A stretch of DNA of 11,211 nt from PBB1 sp043749095 (GCA_043749095.1 JAYVEB010000211.1:1-11211); one strand, 5' to 3'; positions 1-6,746 are shown, counted from the first letter of the stretch. A program made the numbers and translations. Notes: generated by a model not told the origin, from the sequence alone.

Positions 1-119
1 GGCGCGAGGTTGCGCCCGCCGCCGTCGACCGCGCCATCCATCGTCAGCAGATGACCGCTGCCGGTCTCGGCCACGAACCCCATGCCCATCGCGGGCACCC
101 AGTTGACTGTGCATTCCAT
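1..119 (-). CDS. OsmC/YhfA-family protein, N-terminal fragment
   Basis: Only the first 39 codons are in the window; the gene continues past base 1. The translation opens MECTVNWVPAMGMGFVAETG and continues with SGHLLTMDG. This matches the N-terminus of the YhfA branch of the OsmC family (a short beta strand with a VxW motif, then GESxSGHxxxMDG). OsmC-type proteins are small homodimeric cytoplasmic proteins. Members with the two conserved cysteines reduce organic hydroperoxides; the YhfA branch has no firmly established substrate. The catalytic cysteines would lie outside the window, so activity cannot be judged. The ATG is preceded by AAAAGG about six bases upstream, a good ribosome binding site that fixes the start. 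The gene is transcribed away from the small RNA and ilvA, so the 120-200 region is a divergent intergenic space. Identification rests on a short stretch but a characteristic one. Confidence 0.72.
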   Translation of the reverse strand, partial: MECTVNWVPAMGMGFVAETGSGHLLTMDGAVDGGGRNLA

Positions 120-164
120 CGTCGACCTTTTAGAGTGTGAGCGACCGGGCTTTCCGGACTTACA

Positions 165-193
165 TTGCAGCGCAGCAAACTCGGCGCTATATT
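165..193 (+). promoter_or_regulatory. Sigma-70 promoter for the small RNA
   Basis: TTGCAG at 165-170 and TATATT at 188-193 are separated by exactly 17 bases. This is the best -35/-10 pair I see in the window and is unusually AT-rich for this GC-rich DNA. The predicted transcription start is the A near 200. The nearest downstream element is the terminator at 262-291, not a gene start, so the promoter most directly serves a short transcript. Read-through into ilvA is possible. Confidence 0.6.
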
Positions 194-199
194 GAATTT

Positions 200-291
200 A
201 TTGTCGCGGAACAGATCTTGCAACAGAGCGGTTGTCTCCTCCACCTCCTGCGGTGGATTCAGCCCAAGGCAGCGATGCCTTGGGCTTTTTT
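200..291 (+). ncRNA. Putative orphan small RNA with anti-Shine-Dalgarno region
   Basis: A transcript of about 92 nt is bounded by a good promoter and a perfect intrinsic terminator, with no credible reading frame inside. Three parts are visible. Bases 200-230 are a mostly unpaired 5' region. Bases 231-240 (GTTGTCTCCT) run into a 6-bp hairpin, TCCACC 240-245 with GGTGGA 252-257, whose loop TCCTGC carries a second UCCU. The 3' end is a 10-bp terminator stem plus six U, the usual Hfq-docking end. The segment at 231-240 is the exact complement of AGGAGACAAC, a plausible extended ribosome binding site just before a start codon. The layout is that of Hfq-dependent trans-acting small RNAs that block ribosome binding sites through CU-rich seeds. 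I do not recognise it as a named family. The alternative is a transcribed leader and attenuator of ilvA, but I see no leader peptide or antiterminator pairing. Confidence 0.5.
262..291 (+). terminator. Intrinsic (Rho-independent) terminator
   Basis: A perfect 10-bp stem, GCCCAAGGCA (262-271) and TGCCTTGGGC (276-285), closes a GCGA loop and is followed directly by six T (286-291). It ends the putative small RNA and lies about 75 bases before the ilvA start. It therefore also insulates ilvA from upstream transcription, unless it is conditionally read through. Confidence 0.9.
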
Positions 292-365
292 ACGTCGGCG
301 CGCATCGTATGATCCGCGCCCGCCGGCCGATGGTGTCCGCCGCGCCCCTGCTCCCGGAGATCCCC

Positions 366-1949
366 ATGCCTGCCCGATCCGCCCCCGCAGCCCGCCCTGC
401 GCGCCAACGTGGCAAGCCCGCACGCAGCAAGGCCCTGAGCCTTGGCGACTACCTGAAGAAGATCCTCACCGCCCGCGTCTACGACGTGGCGGTGGAGACG
501 CCGCTGGAACTGGCGAAAAGCCTGAGCCTGCGCATCGCCAACCAGGTGTTCCTCAAGCGCGAGGACAGTCAGCAGGTGTTCAGCTTCAAGCTGCGCGGTG
601 CTTACAACAAGATGGCACACCTGACGCCCGAGCAACTGCGCCGGGGCGTCATCTGCGCGTCGGCGGGCAACCATGCGCAGGGCGTGGCGCTCGGCGCCAG
701 CCGGATGGGCTGCAAGGCGCTGATCGTGATGCCGACGACGACCCCGCGGCTGAAGATCGACGCGGTCAAGGCGCTCGGCGGCGAGGTCGTGCTGCAGGGC
801 GAAAGCTACTCGGACGCCTATGCGCATGCGCTGCTGCTGGAGAAGCAGCTCGGCCTGACCTTCGTGCACCCGTTCGACGACCCGGATGTGATCGCCGGTC
901 AGGGCACGATCGCGATGGAAATCCTGCGCCAGCACCCGGGCCCGATCGACGCGGTGTTCGTCGCGATCGGCGGCGGCGGGCTGATCTCCGGCGTGGCGGC
1001 GTACATCAAGGCGGTGCGCCCGGAGATCAAGGTGATCGGCGTGCAGATGACCGACTCCGACGCGATGATCCGCTCGGTGAAAGCCGGCAAGCGCGTCATC
1101 CTCGGCGATGTCGGTTTGTTTTCAGACGGCACGGCGGTCAAGCAGGTCGGCATCGAAACCTTCCGCCTGACGCGCGAACTGGTCGACGACTTCATGACCG
1201 TCGACACCGATGCGGTGTGCGCCGCCATCAAGGACGTGTTCCAGGACACGCGCAGCATCCTGGAGCCCGCCGGGGCGATGGCGGTGGCGGCGGTCAAGCA
1301 GTACGTCGCCGACCACCAGGCCAAAGGCCAGACGCTGGTGGCGATAGCCTGCGGCGCGAACATGAATTTCGACCGGCTGCGCTTCGTGGCCGAGCGGGCC
1401 GATGTCGGCGAAGAGCGCGAGGCGCTGCTGGCGGTGACGATCCCGGAAGAGCGTGGCAGCTTCAAGAAGTTCTGCGAGCTGATCGGCCCGCGCGCGGTGA
1501 CCGAGTTCAACTACCGGATCTCGGACGAGCGCCGGGCCCATGTCTTCGTCGGCATCTCGACCACACAGCGGGGTGAATCGACCGCGCTGGCGGCCGCATT
1601 CAACCGCCAGGGTTTCCAGGCGATCGACCTGACGAAAGACGAGCTGGCCAAGCTGCACCTGCGTCACATGGTCGGCGGGCGCAGCGAACTGGCGGCCGAC
1701 GAACGGCTGTACCGATTTGTGTTCTCCGAACGGCCCGGCGCGTTGATGAAGTTCCTCGCCAGCCTGCACCCAGGCTGGAACATCAGCCTGTTCCACTATC
1801 GCAACCAGGGCGCCGATTACGGCCGCATCCTGGTCGGCATCCAGGTGCCGCGCCAGGGCCAGAAGGCCTTTCGCGAATTTCTCGGCACACTGGACTATTC
1901 GTGGGTCGACGAGACCGACAATGCGGCGTATCGACTTTTCCTGCGCTGA
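366..1949 (+). CDS. ilvA: Threonine ammonia-lyase (threonine deaminase), biosynthetic type
   Basis: A 527-residue PLP enzyme that converts L-threonine to 2-oxobutyrate and ammonia, the committed step of isoleucine synthesis in the cytoplasm. The fold-type II catalytic part spans about residues 25-335. SFKLRGAY at 73-80 holds the PLP lysine (K75), SAGNHAQG is at 99-106, the glycine loop GGGGL that holds the PLP phosphate is at 202-206, and EPAGA is at 300-304. Two ACT-like regulatory regions follow (about 344-415 and 437-510), including the SERPGAL segment at 454-460. This is the long allosteric form (E. coli IlvA is 514 residues), expected to be inhibited by isoleucine and relieved by valine. 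The start at 366 is chosen because GGAGA lies about five bases upstream and the protein then begins with a short basic tail. An in-frame ATG at 309 is possible but less well supported. The cobT-like gene follows after 12 bases, so the two are probably co-transcribed. Confidence 0.96.
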   Translation: MPARSAPAARPARQRGKPARSKALSLGDYLKKILTARVYDVAVETPLELAKSLSLRIANQVFLKREDSQQVFSFKLRGAYNKMAHLTPEQLRRGVICASAGNHAQGVALGASRMGCKALIVMPTTTPRLKIDAVKALGGEVVLQGESYSDAYAHALLLEKQLGLTFVHPFDDPDVIAGQGTIAMEILRQHPGPIDAVFVAIGGGGLISGVAAYIKAVRPEIKVIGVQMTDSDAMIRSVKAGKRVILGDVGLFSDGTAVKQVGIETFRLTRELVDDFMTVDTDAVCAAIKDVFQDTRSILEPAGAMAVAAVKQYVADHQAKGQTLVAIACGANMNFDRLRFVAERADVGEEREALLAVTIPEERGSFKKFCELIGPRAVTEFNYRISDERRAHVFVGISTTQRGESTALAAAFNRQGFQAIDLTKDELAKLHLRHMVGGRSELAADERLYRFVFSERPGALMKFLASLHPGWNISLFHYRNQGADYGRILVGIQVPRQGQKAFREFLGTLDYSWVDETDNAAYRLFLR

Positions 1950-1961
1950 GCCGCCGAGACC

Positions 1962-3011
1962 ATGGCCAACAGCTACCACAACCTGATTTCGCCGACCGGC
2001 AACGCAGAGCTCGAGGTCGCCTTGCGCGAGAAGCTGTTGCTGCGCAGCCAGACCACCGGCGAACTGGGCGAACTGGAACCGCTGGCGGTGCGGCTGGGCC
2101 TGATCCAGAACACGCTGAAGCCCCGGTTCAATGCGCCACAGCTTGTTGTCTTCGCGGCGGACCACGGCCTGGCCGTCGATGGCATCGGCGTGGGCGAGCG
2201 CCATTCGACGGCGCAGGTGGTGCACTCGCTGCTGACCTCGCAGATGCCGCTGTCGGTGTTCGCGCGCATTCAGGGGCTGAAGTTGTCGGTGGTCGATGCC
2301 GGCGTGGCCGAGCCGATGCCGCGGCATGCCCGGCTGCTGTCGCGCAAGATTGCGCACGGCACGCGCAATTCGCGCGTCACCGCGGCGATGTCGCTGGAAC
2401 AAGCGCATGCGGCCATCCGCGCCGGCATGGAGATCGGCGATTCCCTGCCCGGCAATGCGGTGGTGTGCGCCGGGGTCGGCGTCGGCTCAGCGCAAGCCTC
2501 TGCGCTGGTGCTGTCGCGGCTGGCCAATGTTCCGGTGCGCGATTTCGTGCTGTCGGGCCCGACGATGAAGCCAGCTGATCTGGCGACGATGATGGTGGTG
2601 CTGCAGGGCTCGCAGGGCCGGCACAAGGATGTGGTCGACCCGATCGAGGTGCTGGCCGCGTTCGGCGGCTTCGAGATCGCGATGATGGTCGGCCTGATGA
2701 TGGTGGCCGCCGGTAAGCGGCACCTGATCATGGTCGACGGGCTGGCGGCGTGCGCTGCGTTGGTGGTGGGCTCGCACATCGCGCCGACGGTGGTCGATTA
2801 CTGCGTGTTCTGCCGCAGCCACGACCACCGCGGGCTGGACCGCGCGCTGGCGTTGTTCCAGGCGTCGGCGATGCTCGAACTCGGCATGGACAGCACCGAT
2901 GGCACCGGCGCCACGCTGGCCTGGCCACTGATCCGCAGTGCGGCCGCGCTGCTGACCGAACTCGCCGAGGGTGAGGATCCGGGCCCGAGCCAGCCCGGGG
3001 CAATCAGCTGA
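1962..3011 (+). CDS. CobT-family phosphoribosyltransferase, divergent active site
   Basis: A 349-residue protein of the nicotinate-nucleotide:dimethylbenzimidazole phosphoribosyltransferase (CobT) family, which in cobalamin synthesis activates the lower-ligand base to its alpha-ribotide. Full family length and several landmarks are present: GELGELEPLAVRL near 35-45, AADHG at 65-69, DPIEVLAAFGGFEIA at 226-240, VDG at 258-260 and a C-terminal DGTGATLAWP at 313-322. Residues that define working CobT are altered. The KPPGSLG loop reads QTTGELG, the ELGxxNTT motif reads GVGVGSAQ (171-178), the lysine of the phosphate-binding region appears to be T or M (209-211), and the catalytic-base glutamate of LGEGxGA is aspartate (D313). 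It may be a true CobT with changed base preference or a paralogue with another role, so I give no gene symbol. It starts 12 bases after ilvA without a strong Shine-Dalgarno sequence, which suggests coupling. It ends 22 bases before the convergent gspC stop. Confidence 0.82.
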   Translation: MANSYHNLISPTGNAELEVALREKLLLRSQTTGELGELEPLAVRLGLIQNTLKPRFNAPQLVVFAADHGLAVDGIGVGERHSTAQVVHSLLTSQMPLSVFARIQGLKLSVVDAGVAEPMPRHARLLSRKIAHGTRNSRVTAAMSLEQAHAAIRAGMEIGDSLPGNAVVCAGVGVGSAQASALVLSRLANVPVRDFVLSGPTMKPADLATMMVVLQGSQGRHKDVVDPIEVLAAFGGFEIAMMVGLMMVAAGKRHLIMVDGLAACAALVVGSHIAPTVVDYCVFCRSHDHRGLDRALALFQASAMLELGMDSTDGTGATLAWPLIRSAAALLTELAEGEDPGPSQPGAIS

Positions 3012-3033
3012 GCAGCTGCCCAGCCCACGGACT

Positions 3034-3606
3034 TCAGCGGGGTGGCCGGCCCGCCGCCGGGGGCTCGAAGCCGCTGACGGGGTCACGGCCCGGCATACCC
3101 GGTGCAACTGGTGGCGCAAATTGCGGAATGATGAAACCGCCTTGCGGCAATGCGCCCGTGGCAGCCGCAGACGGTGGCGGCAACTCGAGCACGAACGAGG
3201 TGGCTGCGTCATTGCTGTTGCGCGCCGACGCCACGGTGGCGGTGCGCAGGCTGACCTCGCGCAGCATCAGGTCGCCGTCGATCGCCGCGCCGACACGGTA
3301 GACACGCGGCGGATTGCCATCGACCGAGATCAGCGCCAGGCCCTGTTCGCTGGGGTGCTTGGGCGCGACGACCCCGGTCAGACGAAACCGGCTGCTGGTC
3401 TGCGGCGCAGCCTCGACTGGCGCCAACTCGGCTTGCGGCGCGGCGCCCAGCAGCCTCGACACATCGGCATTCGCCGTCGCGCCGGAGTCCATCGCCACCA
3501 CCAGCGCCGACGAGCCGGCCGGTCGCGCCAGCAGGCGGCCGCCCCAGAACACGCAGGTTCCAGCGACCAGCGCCCATACGAGGAATGCGACCGAGCGGGA
3601 CAACAT
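3034..3606 (-). CDS. gspC: Type II secretion system protein C (GspC), short form
   Basis: A 190-residue bitopic inner-membrane protein that links the inner-membrane platform (GspL/M) to the secretin GspD. A membrane segment lies at about 6-26. A linker follows, and the homology region runs from about 73 to 145 (SRFRLTGVVAP, then GLALISVDG and YRVG). In GspC this region contacts the secretin N0 domain. The protein then ends in a proline-rich tail (143-190) with no PDZ domain and no obvious coiled coil, so it is shorter than the roughly 270-residue enterobacterial proteins. The ATG at 3606 places the membrane helix at the very N-terminus, but its ribosome binding site is poor. An in-frame ATG at 3666 would add 20 residues of cytoplasmic tail and would overlap the gspG start. 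The gene is inverted relative to the other gsp genes, divergent from gspG and tail-to-tail with the cobT-like gene. Confidence 0.85.
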   Translation of the reverse strand: MLSRSVAFLVWALVAGTCVFWGGRLLARPAGSSALVVAMDSGATANADVSRLLGAAPQAELAPVEAAPQTSSRFRLTGVVAPKHPSEQGLALISVDGNPPRVYRVGAAIDGDLMLREVSLRTATVASARNSNDAATSFVLELPPPSAAATGALPQGGFIIPQFAPPVAPGMPGRDPVSGFEPPAAGRPPR

Positions 3607-3664
3607 GCCACGATTATCATGCTTCGCGTTAGCCGCACATTCGCGCCGCGGCCAGGATGGCGAC

Positions 3665-4156
3665 ATGTCAAAGATGGATTCCGTGCCTCGTTCACGCGCC
3701 TCGTCGGTGCCCATGTCGGTGCACCTGTCGCGGCACGGCAGGCAACACCGCACCAGCGGCTTCACGCTGATCGAGCTGATGGTGGTGCTGGTCATCATCG
3801 GCGTGTTGGCGGCGCTGATCGTGCCGAATGTGCTGAACCGCGCCGACGACGCCCGGGTCACCGCCGCCCGCACCGACGTGAACAACCTGATGCAGGCGCT
3901 GAAGCTCTACAAGCTGGACAACCAGCGCTTTCCCAGCGCCGAACAAGGCTTGAAAGCGCTGGTGGTCAAGCCGACGGCTGGCGCTGTGCCGCCGAACTGG
4001 AAGCCCTATCTGGACAAGCTGCCCAACGACCCGTGGGGCCGGCCGTATCAATTCGCGAATCCTGGCGTCAAGGGCGACATCGACGTCTACAGCCTGGGCG
4101 CCGACGGCGTGGTCGGTGGTGAAGGCAACGACGCTGACATCGGCTCCTGGCAGTGA
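3665..4156 (+). CDS. gspG: Type II secretion major pseudopilin GspG
   Basis: The main subunit of the periplasmic pseudopilus. The prepilin leader ends in RTSG, cleaved before F33, followed by TLIELMVV with the conserved +5 glutamate (E37) and a hydrophobic helix to about residue 54. The C-terminal part is classic GspG: FPSAEQGL (89-96), LPNDPWGRPY (119-128), and a calcium-loop and C-terminal signature of the form DVYSLGADG, GGEGNDADIGSW (140-162). The full length is 163 residues, longer than the usual processed form because of a 32-residue leader. The ATG at 3665 is chosen because AGGA lies about eight bases upstream. The ATG at 3713 would give a more typical 16-residue leader but has no good ribosome binding site. 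It is the first gene of the G-H-I-J-K run. I see no convincing promoter in the 58 bases between it and gspC. Confidence 0.95.
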   Translation: MSKMDSVPRSRASSVPMSVHLSRHGRQHRTSGFTLIELMVVLVIIGVLAALIVPNVLNRADDARVTAARTDVNNLMQALKLYKLDNQRFPSAEQGLKALVVKPTAGAVPPNWKPYLDKLPNDPWGRPYQFANPGVKGDIDVYSLGADGVVGGEGNDADIGSWQ

Positions 4157-4160
4157 GCGG

Positions 4161-4679
4161 GTGGCTCCGCTGACACCCGACAGCGCCTTGGGCCGCGGGA
4201 CGAGCCGGCGTTCTTCGGGCTTCACGCTGATCGAGTTGATGGTGGTGGTGGCGATCATCGCGCTGGCCTCGGCGGTCGTGACCTTGGCGTTACGCGACCC
4301 GTCGGACACCCAGCTGGAAAAAGAGGGCGCACGACTGGCCGCACTGTTCGAATCGGCCCGCGTCGAAGCCCGCGCCTCGGGGCTGGCGGTGCACTGGCTG
4401 CCACGGTCACTCGCGACCGACAGGCCGAGCGCCGGTGATCCGCCGGCCGATTTCACCTTCGTCGGCCTGCCGGCATCGGCCGGGCTGCCGCGCCGCTGGC
4501 TCTCGGAAGGCGTCACCGCCAACGTGATCGGTGCGCCCGATGTCGTGCTGGGCCCTGGGCCGCTGATCGGTGCCCAGCGCATCACACTGCGCCTGGGCGA
4601 CAGCCGGCTGACGCTGGCCACCGACGGGCTGGGCCCGTTCGTCGTGTCCAGTGACGAACTGACTTCGGTGGCGCGGTGA
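4161..4679 (+). CDS. gspH: Type II secretion minor pseudopilin GspH
   Basis: A minor pseudopilin of 172 residues from the chosen start. The basic leader ends RRSSG, with cleavage before F21, followed by TLIELMVVVAIIALASAVV with +5 glutamate E25. The rest matches GspH in layout: LEKEGARLAALFESARVEAR (helix at about 52-71), SGLAVHWLP, and a C-terminal beta-rich region ending in a TLATDGLG segment. GspH forms part of the pseudopilus. The start is uncertain: there is no in-frame ATG. GTG at 4161 gives a 20-residue leader and a 4-base gap after the gspG stop. GTG at 4116 would give a 35-residue leader and overlap gspG by 41 bases. Neither has a clear Shine-Dalgarno sequence, so initiation probably depends on coupling to gspG. 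The stop overlaps the gspI start (GTGA). Confidence 0.88.
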   Translation: MAPLTPDSALGRGTSRRSSGFTLIELMVVVAIIALASAVVTLALRDPSDTQLEKEGARLAALFESARVEARASGLAVHWLPRSLATDRPSAGDPPADFTFVGLPASAGLPRRWLSEGVTANVIGAPDVVLGPGPLIGAQRITLRLGDSRLTLATDGLGPFVVSSDELTSVAR

Positions 4680-5092
4680 GGTCGTCCCGCGCGGTGCACG
4701 GCTGCCGTGACGAACGCCCGGGAGCGCACCCGTCGCGCCAAGTCGCTGGCTTCACGCTGATCGAGGTGCTGGTCGCGCTGGTCATCGTCGCGGTGACGCT
4801 GGGGGCCGGCATCAAGGCGGCTGGCGCCTTGATGAACAACGCCCAGCGGCTGGCCGAGATCAGCGAGGCGCAGTGGTGCGCCGACAACCAGCTGACCGGC
4901 CTGAAGCTCGCGAAGGTGTTCCCCGATGTCGGCGAATCGAGCTTCAGCTGCGAGCAACTCGGCCACAGCTACGCCGGCACGTTCACGGTGGCGCCCACGC
5001 CGAACCCGAATTTCCGTCGCATCGACACACAGATGGCCAACGACGCCGGCGAGCCGCTGCTGACGCTGTCGGCCATCTTGCCGAACCAATGA
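4676..5092 (+). CDS. gspI: Type II secretion minor pseudopilin GspI
   Basis: A 138-residue minor pseudopilin. The 25-residue leader ends RQVAG, followed by FTLIEVLVALVIVAVTLGAG with +5 glutamate E30. The body has the GspI signature WCADNQLTGLKL (67-78), close to the family's W-x-A-x-N-Q/R motif. GspI forms the tip complex with GspJ and GspK that primes pseudopilus assembly. Two cysteines (C68, C92) could form a periplasmic disulfide. The start is a GTG inside the gspH stop (GTGA), a 4-base overlap typical of translational coupling. The gspJ ATG overlaps the stop in the same way. Confidence 0.92.
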   Translation: MRSSRAVHGCRDERPGAHPSRQVAGFTLIEVLVALVIVAVTLGAGIKAAGALMNNAQRLAEISEAQWCADNQLTGLKLAKVFPDVGESSFSCEQLGHSYAGTFTVAPTPNPNFRRIDTQMANDAGEPLLTLSAILPNQ

Positions 5093-5793
5093 CCATGGCC
5101 CGCTGCGCTCCCGCCCGTCCCGCCGATCGCGGCTTCACGCTGGTCGAAGTGCTGGTCGCGCTGGGCATCATGGCGACACTGGCGGTGATGGGCTGGCAAG
5201 GCATCGACGGCATCGTGCGCACCCGCGACGCCAGCCAGGCGCGGCTCGACCACACGCTGCGCCTGGGCACGGTGCTCGCCCAGTGGGAGCAGGACCTGGC
5301 CTCACTGCAAGAGACCGATGCGGTGCCCGCGCTCAGCTACGACGGCAAGACGCTGCGGCTGACGCGCCGCACCGACGACGGCGTGCAACTGGTCGCCTGG
5401 TCGTTGACGTCCGCCACCGGCGCGGCACAGACCGACGCTGCCGGCAGCCAATGGACGCGCTGGGCCGGCCCGTCGGTGAACGGCAGCGTCGCCCTGCAGG
5501 ACAGCTGGCTGCGCAGCCAGTTGCTGCAGGGCAATGACCCCGGCCTGCTGCGCACGCTGGACGGGGTGTCGCAGCTGCAGCTGTACTGCTACCGCGGCAA
5601 CGCCTGGAGCAACTGCCAGTCCAGCGGCAACGTGGTGGCGGCGGCGGTGCCCGCCAGCGGCGCGAGCGGCGTGCCAGCTGCCGTGCGCACGGTGCTGCCG
5701 TCGGGCCTGCGGCTGGTGCTGACGTTTGCCGGCGGCAATGGCTACGACGGCGTGCTGACGCGCGACGTCGCCTTCGGACCGCAGCCGCCATGA
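5089..5793 (+). CDS. gspJ: Type II secretion minor pseudopilin GspJ
   Basis: A 234-residue minor pseudopilin. The 15-residue basic leader ends ADRG, cleaved before F16, followed by TLVEVLVALGIMATLAVMG with +5 glutamate E20. The family's W-x-x-Q-DL-x-x-L region (WEQDLASL, 66-73) follows, then a beta-rich globular part. C167 and C176 (LYCYRGNAWSNC) are likely to pair in the periplasm. GspJ sits in the tip complex with GspI and GspK. The ATG at 5089 overlaps the gspI stop (ATGA). A second ATG at 5095 would remove only two residues. The end overlaps the gspK start by four bases. Confidence 0.93.
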   Translation: MTMARCAPARPADRGFTLVEVLVALGIMATLAVMGWQGIDGIVRTRDASQARLDHTLRLGTVLAQWEQDLASLQETDAVPALSYDGKTLRLTRRTDDGVQLVAWSLTSATGAAQTDAAGSQWTRWAGPSVNGSVALQDSWLRSQLLQGNDPGLLRTLDGVSQLQLYCYRGNAWSNCQSSGNVVAAAVPASGASGVPAAVRTVLPSGLRLVLTFAGGNGYDGVLTRDVAFGPQPP

Positions 5794-6746
5794 GCGCGGC
5801 TCGAAGCCGACAACAGCAGCGTGGCGCCGCGTTGCTGACGGCCATGCTGATCGTCGTGCTGGTCAGCAGCCTGGCCTCGGCAATGGTCTGGCAGCAGTGG
5901 CGCGCAGTGCAGGTCGAGAGCGCCGAACGCGCGCGCACGCAGTCGGCGTGGATCCTGTCGGGCGCGCTCGACTGGGCGCGGCTGATCCTGCGTGAAGACG
6001 CCAAGTCCGGCGGGGCCACCACGCTCAGCGAGCCCTGGGCCACGCCGCTGGCCGAAGCACGGCTGTCGAGCTTTCTGGCGGCCGACAAGGCCCGCACCGA
6101 CGACGGCCCCGAGGCCTTCCTGTCAGGCCAGATCACCGATGCGCAGGCGCGCTACAACCTGCGCAACCTGGTCGGTGACGACGGCAAGGTCGTACCGGCG
6201 GAGCTGGCCGCGGCCAGGCGCTTGTTCGATTCGGTCGGCGTGGCGCCCGACCTCGCTGATCGCATCGCCAGCGGGCTGCGCGATGCCGTCACCCAGCCCG
6301 GCAGCGAAGGCCGCTCGGCGACGCCGCCCCTGCTGCCACGCACCGTGGCACAACTGGGCTGGCTGGGCGTGGACCGCGACACGCTGCGCCGGGTCGCGCC
6401 CTTTGTCGTGATCCTGCCGGTGCGCACGCCGATCAACCTGAACACCGCCTCGCGCGAGGTGATCGCCGCCAGCGTCGACGGGATGGACCTGAGCGCCGCC
6501 GGGCGGCTGGTGCAAAGCCGGCAACGCACACCGTTCAAGGCGATTGCCGAGGCCCAGGCGCTGATCCCGTCATCGCTGGCACTCGATGCCTCACGGGTCG
6601 ATGTGAAGTCGAACTTCTTCGAGGTGCGCGGCCGCATCCGCTTGGGCGACCGGGTGCTCGAGGAACTCTCGCTGGTCGAGCGGCGCGGACTCGACGTGCT
6701 GCCGCTGCAGCGCCAGCGGGTCAACCTGCAAGATGCGCCGGGATGA
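5790..6746 (+). CDS. gspK: Type II secretion minor pseudopilin GspK
   Basis: A 318-residue minor pseudopilin, the largest of the set, which caps the pseudopilus tip with GspI and GspJ. The leader ends QQQRG, cleaved before A13, followed by the helix ALLTAMLIVVLVSSLAS. Position +5 is threonine (T17) instead of glutamate, as is normal for GspK. Family landmarks include ITDAQARYNLRNLV (115-128), the TPINLNTAS segment (213-221) of the helix-hairpin-like domain, and a C-terminal SNFFEVRGRIRLGD (274-287). The ATG overlaps the gspJ stop (ATGA). After the stop comes a 147-base gap before gspL, the only real break in the plus-strand run. Confidence 0.94.
   Translation: MSAARSRQQQRGAALLTAMLIVVLVSSLASAMVWQQWRAVQVESAERARTQSAWILSGALDWARLILREDAKSGGATTLSEPWATPLAEARLSSFLAADKARTDDGPEAFLSGQITDAQARYNLRNLVGDDGKVVPAELAAARRLFDSVGVAPDLADRIASGLRDAVTQPGSEGRSATPPLLPRTVAQLGWLGVDRDTLRRVAPFVVILPVRTPINLNTASREVIAASVDGMDLSAAGRLVQSRQRTPFKAIAEAQALIPSSLALDASRVDVKSNFFEVRGRIRLGDRVLEELSLVERRGLDVLPLQRQRVNLQDAPG

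Noticed and set aside
165..365. Amino-acid attenuator with a leader peptide controlling ilvA
   Set aside because: The frame open upstream of ilvA has no ATG downstream of the predicted transcription start at 200 and no run of Ile, Val, Leu or Thr codons. I see no antiterminator partner for the 262-285 stem. A free small RNA fits better, though read-through control is not excluded.
137..1576. Long open frame on the plus strand overlapping ilvA
   Set aside because: Its protein is a low-complexity Arg/Gly/Ala/Pro string with no family resemblance. It is a GC-bias shadow of ilvA, which has clear catalytic motifs in another frame.
2998..3021. Possible bidirectional terminator between the cobT-like gene and gspC
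   Set aside because: GGGCA and TGCCC can pair around a small GCT/AGC inner stem, but a four-base bulge interrupts the helix and there is no T run on either strand.
3613..3618. GATAAT as a -10 box for gspC on the minus strand
   Set aside because: It lies only about seven bases before the chosen ATG, and no -35-like sequence lies 16-18 bases upstream, so it would imply a leaderless message without support.
3692..5089. 465-codon minus-strand frame opposite gspG-H-I
   Set aside because: It is antisense to three well-supported pseudopilin genes, and its composition (R, H, Q, A rich) is that of a reverse-strand shadow.
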